The notes under the pieces are model-generated. The model had not been told where the DNA came from, made no database searches, and was given only the letters and a program-made list of their open reading frames with translations. This document shows, piece after piece, positions 25,866 through 28,568 of a stretch of 28,568 bases of DNA (the stretch's first letter is position 1; each line of letters begins with the position of its first letter). A program made the translations under genes and the position numbers. The stretch is from the NCBI GenBank assembly GCA_009746045.1, contig RPFO01000708.1, forward strand, positions 1 to 28,568, in the 5' to 3' direction. The stretch is from Mesostigma viride. Lineage: Eukaryota; Streptophyta; Mesostigmatophyceae; Mesostigmatales; Mesostigmataceae.

Positions 25866-26856
25866 AGGGGACATCCACACTGCCAAAGGGGAAACCTACA
25901 CACCTGGGCTGCAACAAACCTCACTCAGGATCATGCTCTCCCTATTCCTCCACAACCTCAATGCAGGCCAAGACTATGTCTGCAAAGCCACTGATATTAA
26001 AAGGGCCTTCCTCAGGGGGGACCCAGAAAAGGCTGAATCTGTGTGGAAAGGGAAGGTGTACGTGGTAGACACCCCAGCTGTGTGGAAACCTTACATTGAT
26101 GAGCCCCACCTTATCATCAACATTGGGGTGGAAGGGCTTGTCAGTGCCCCCAAAATTTTCAGAGACTCAGCAGAGGAAGTATTCAAAAAGCTCAAGGCCA
26201 CGTATGATGACCTGGACCCATGCTTTTTTGTTGTACCCACCCCCTCTGGACTGCTGCTCTTTGTGTGGCATGGAGATGACCAACTCATTTGTGGGCCTAG
26301 AGCTGAGGTGGAAACATTTATTCAGCAGGTCCAGGAATCATATGAGATTGGCAAACAGGTGGAATTGAGCACAACCCCCATCCAGTTCTGTGGCATCATG
26401 TTGCAGCTGCATAGGCAGCCAGATCAGTGGGTCTGCTCTCTCTCCCCTCCTGCAGAATATATCCAAGATTGTCTAGATCTGCTGCAGGACAACTACCTCC
26501 CCTTACACATGTGTGCCACTGTTCAGGGCAAACTGGGGTGGTGGTCAGCCATCTGTGGGGCTCCCTTAGCTGTCATCAGCAGGGTCACCCATGATGTTCT
26601 AGTCAAGATAAAATGCAGTCACATCAGGAAGTTGGTCAATGACTGTCCCCCCCTCATCCTCCATGGCCTGAATCTGATGGAAGACATCCACATCCAATGT
26701 GTCATGGACAGCTCCATGGAGAGCAGAACAATCAATCAGATGGGGGCACGGGAATCAGGGCTGTTTTTTCTCACCAACAGGTCAGATTACATGTCCCTCA
26801 CTTCCTGGTACAGCAGGCTACACACGCAGAAAACCTGGCAGCAGCAACTCAGCTGA
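25795..26856 (+). CDS. pol: Copia-type polyprotein part 2: reverse transcriptase
   Basis: Open frame without a true start; it continues the previous fragment. Copia RT pattern: KGDIHTAKGETYTPGLQQTS, KATDIKRAFLRGDPEKA (first catalytic Asp), a GLVSAPKIFRDSAEEVF block where copia has YGLKQ.P..W, and DDLDPCFFV then FVWHGDDQLICGP, with GDD at 26272-26280 in place of the usual YVDD. QVELSTTPIQFCGIML follows as the LG..... connection block. The frame ends at 26856 inside the start of RNase H. Confidence 0.85.
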   Translation: MFSNKNPKSGLPNLPCQTMCHRIKGDIHTAKGETYTPGLQQTSLRIMLSLFLHNLNAGQDYVCKATDIKRAFLRGDPEKAESVWKGKVYVVDTPAVWKPYIDEPHLIINIGVEGLVSAPKIFRDSAEEVFKKLKATYDDLDPCFFVVPTPSGLLLFVWHGDDQLICGPRAEVETFIQQVQESYEIGKQVELSTTPIQFCGIMLQLHRQPDQWVCSLSPPAEYIQDCLDLLQDNYLPLHMCATVQGKLGWWSAICGAPLAVISRVTHDVLVKIKCSHIRKLVNDCPPLILHGLNLMEDIHIQCVMDSSMESRTINQMGARESGLFFLTNRSDYMSLTSWYSRLHTQKTWQQQLS

Positions 26857-27202
26857 ATGTCGTGCTGTGGTGTCTGCTGCATTGCATGCTCGTTCCCTGC
26901 AGCACATGCTCACCTGGCTACAAACCCAGGCAGGCAGCACATGCAATGTTATCTCACATCTCTACACTGACAGCTTTTCAGTGATCAGTTTTCTAACCAA
27001 GAAATCTGTTTCTGCTGCTGTCCACACTGACTTGGATTGGGTGATCCTCAAACAGGAGGCCACCTATTTTTCCAGCTGGACTCATGTGGATGATGAGGAC
27101 AACCCAGCAGACGCTCTAACGAAGCTGCGGGATGCTGCTGGCCAACAGTACCAGCTCCTCTTTCAGAACATGAACCCCTATGATATCAGAGTCAGTGTTT
27201 GA
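26699..27202 (+). CDS. pol: Copia-type polyprotein part 3: RNase H
   Basis: From about residue 50 the frame reads SNSAECRAVVSAALHARSLQ (the Glu motif), ISHLYTDSFSVISFL (Asp motif), and SWTHVDDEDNPADALTKL (last motif with NPAD..TK, standard in copia RNase H). Its first 45 or so codons overlap the preceding frame and are probably not real. The shift lies near 26840-26860. A stop at 27200-27202 ends the polyprotein. Confidence 0.85.
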   Translation: MSWTAPWRAEQSIRWGHGNQGCFFSPTGQITCPSLPGTAGYTRRKPGSSNSAECRAVVSAALHARSLQHMLTWLQTQAGSTCNVISHLYTDSFSVISFLTKKSVSAAVHTDLDWVILKQEATYFSSWTHVDDEDNPADALTKLRDAAGQQYQLLFQNMNPYDIRVSV

Positions 27203-27576
27203 ATAAATGACTGGCCATAGCACAGTACACAACCACCACACCCCCTTACCACAGCGATAGCTGCTGGGCGCCATAAAATTCAACACATTCGTTGTGGGGT
27301 GTGAGTGCTGGCTAGGTCAGATTTGTATCCATTTGCAGCTTGAGGACACAAGCTTTGTATACACTTACTTAATGTGTGCTCCAATAACTGGCCAAACCAG
27401 CCAGCTGTGTACACCTTATTTAATGTGCAATATAACACCTGGCCAGAACAGCCAGCTGTAACCAACCTGGCTCAACCAGCCATGTCTCTTTTGTACCCCT
27501 AATCAACTTAAAAACAATAACAATAATGTTGGGGGTGCAGACCTGCATTAAGAAATAAATAATAAAACAATACTGG
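27203..27576 (+). other. Copia-type 3' untranslated region with a 50-base tandem duplication
   Basis: Copies at 27357-27406 and 27407-27457 share TACAC..TA.TTAATGTG and CTGGCCA.A.CAGCCAGCT. No clear polypurine tract precedes the 3' LTR; the adjoining bases are AATAATAAAACAATACTGG. Confidence 0.7.
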
Positions 27577-28058
27577 AGTTAGTCTCCATGCTTTGCTGTA
27601 GACTAAGTCTCAAAGGCATTGTGAATACAACGTATGAATAAGCCTTGTAAACCTACGTTGGTATGTGAATATAAATACCACGTGGGCTATGCAGATAGGA
27701 ATGCTAGTCGAGTCGCATACGTTTCCCTAGATAGGTACTTTGGGTACTGGGGTACGTGACAGATGTCAGTACCCAGTATACGTAGTGTCCTGTCATTGGA
27801 CGGTACTAGAGTATCCTAGATAGGGACCGTACTGCAGCGTGCATTGATCTGTGATCACACGATGCAGTGACTAGACTGCACCTGTCATCGTGCGGCCTCG
27901 GGCCAACGGTCTGCACCCAACGGTCACTGGCGGCGCAGCCAGTGAGAGGAACGTTGATAAAGGGTAAACCTATTTTCTAATGAACCAAGCAATTCATTGC
28001 TCACAGCATACAGTGTTCTCAAGCAATATATCGCGTCGTTCATTTCTCATTCCTAACT
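27577..28058 (+). repeat. Copia-type 3' LTR
   Basis: 482 bases, nearly identical to the 5' LTR (two substitutions, two short indels), with the same AGTTAG/CTAACT ends. Confidence 0.93.
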
Positions 28059-28063
28059 CCAGG
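28059..28063. repeat. Target-site duplication CCAGG, right copy (copia-type element)
   Basis: Matches 21560-21564 and confirms the LTR ends and the insertion point within the LINE. Confidence 0.9.
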
Positions 28064-28453
28064 CCCCTTGCCGTCGTGCTTCTGCTGGCAGCTGCGCAGG
28101 TCCTTGACCATCTGCTGAGCATCTGCCTTCTCAGCCTGCTCGTAGGCGGCCCTCAGAGCTGCTTGCAGCCCAGGTTTGGCGATCGGATCTCTGTTGCGTC
28201 GGAGCATCTGCCTGGCGGCGACCACTGTCGGTGCGTGACGGTGGACAGCAAGCTGCCGACGCGGAGGCAAGGTGGGGAGGGTGCGGGCAGCCAGGCGATA
28301 CTTGGCGGCGACACCACGGAGGATCACTGAAATATCCCCCGGCGGCGGAATGGCGTTGTAACTGCTGTCGGCTGCCCCCGGCGTCGAATACGGCCAGGAA
28401 ATCATCCCTATGCGAATAGCGGCCTGCTCTGCTGCTGACATCTTGTCCGGCAT
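28064..28453 (-). pseudogene. LINE ORF2 fragment: linker between endonuclease and RT
   Basis: Reads GDISVILRGVAAKYRLAART, then RNRDPIAKPGLQAALRAAYE and KADAQQMVKDLRSCQQKHDG, a charged helical segment of the kind found between the endonuclease and RT of LINEs. Across the insertion the other side reads WFWYKRLG, a common block in that linker, but one base out of frame. The break is at AAGGGG next to the target duplication, where one additional G would restore the frame. Confidence 0.65.
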
Positions 28454-28568
28454 CCTTCAGCACAATCCGGCACTCTTCAGATCTTGGCCTGAGTGCCAGC
28501 CTGTCTTCGCGACGGTTTCACCCCAGGAAACCGCAAATCTGATGCGAGCCGAGCACGAGACGATGATC
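28454..28568 (-). pseudogene. Possible end of a LINE endonuclease domain at the window edge
   Basis: The minus strand begins DHRLVL at 28568-28551, resembling the SDH-R-L-V end of APE-type endonucleases. Another frame then reads ARIRFAVSWGETVAKTGWHS, as often follows. The match is short and crosses a frame change. Confidence 0.35.

Larger units (their letters stand above)
21565..28058 (+). mobile_element. Ty1/copia-type LTR retrotransposon, divergent, recent insertion
   Basis: 6494 bases with LTRs of 485 and 482 bp that differ by two substitutions plus one 2-base and one 1-base indel, and a 5-bp duplication. Internal order: zinc knuckle, integrase, retropepsin-like domain, RT with a copia-type pattern, RNase H ending NPADALTK. 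Final RNase H and the lack of gypsy-type integrase after it place it with copia. The protease-like domain between integrase and RT is not the usual order. The frame is broken several times. Confidence 0.9.
19637..28568 (-). mobile_element. Non-LTR retrotransposon (LINE) with RT, broken and split by the copia-type element
   Basis: Minus-strand coding pieces run from the window edge (28568) to 28064, then from 21564 to 19637, with the 6.5-kb copia-type element between. In order they give a possible end of an endonuclease domain, a charged linker, RT, and the C-terminal region of a LINE ORF2 protein. At least two frameshifts lie in the RT and one at the insertion point. The 5' end lies outside the window. 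Confidence 0.85.

Noticed and set aside
1-28568. tRNA, rRNA or bacterial operon features
   Set aside because: No cloverleaf, rRNA core or Shine-Dalgarno pattern seen. All recognisable genes are eukaryotic retroelements.

Overview
The window is eukaryotic and almost entirely retrotransposons, several nested in older sequence. The best guess for the host is a green alga, possibly volvocalean. The reasons are a split-repeat tyrosine-recombinase retroelement like Kangaroo and PAT, TGTAA motifs where 3' ends are expected, GC-rich coding sequence, and long ATGG-type microsatellites. This is inference; no host marker gene, rRNA or tRNA is visible.

Layout. (1) 1-225 and 9599-10064 (+) are two halves of one GC-rich gene resembling a LINE ORF1. 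A Ty3/gypsy chromovirus (226-9598, minus strand) splits it, with 5-bp target duplications ACGGC and LTRs at 226-910 and 8897-9598. The chromovirus reads gag, protease-RT-RNase H-integrase-chromodomain, then an extra ORF before the 3' LTR. Its pol is broken by about seven small indels. (2) 10065-11993 has a short minisatellite and no gene I can support. (3) 11994-18086 is an ATGG microsatellite region. Inside it sits an apparently intact tyrosine-recombinase retrotransposon (12164-17490) with the order A1, ORF1, ORF2 (RT-RNase H-recombinase), B1, A2, B2. The two A copies look identical over 209 bp. (4) 18087-19636 is AT-rich non-coding DNA with two small repeat families. (5) 19637-21564 and 28064-28568 (minus) are parts of one broken LINE. 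It is split by a Ty1/copia-type element (21565-28058, plus strand) with target duplications CCAGG and nearly identical LTRs.

How the parts work. In the tyrosine-recombinase element, the A repeat carries a TATA box and the B repeat carries a TGTAA motif and a hairpin. ORF1 is a Gag candidate, and ORF2 carries all expected RT, RNase H and recombinase catalytic residues. ORF2 also has a 2A-like motif between RNase H and recombinase, which could release the recombinase as a separate protein. The B1/A2 junction contains ATGGAT, shared with the flanking microsatellite, so the element appears to have integrated by recombination into ATGG repeats.

The copia-type element has an unusual order: zinc knuckle, integrase, protease-like domain, RT, RNase H. 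The usual copia order puts protease before integrase. Its protease triad reads DTQ, its RT motif reads HGDD, and its LTRs lack TG/CA ends. Many breaks in the copia, gypsy and LINE reading frames lie in or next to homopolymers, so some may be sequence errors and not true decay.
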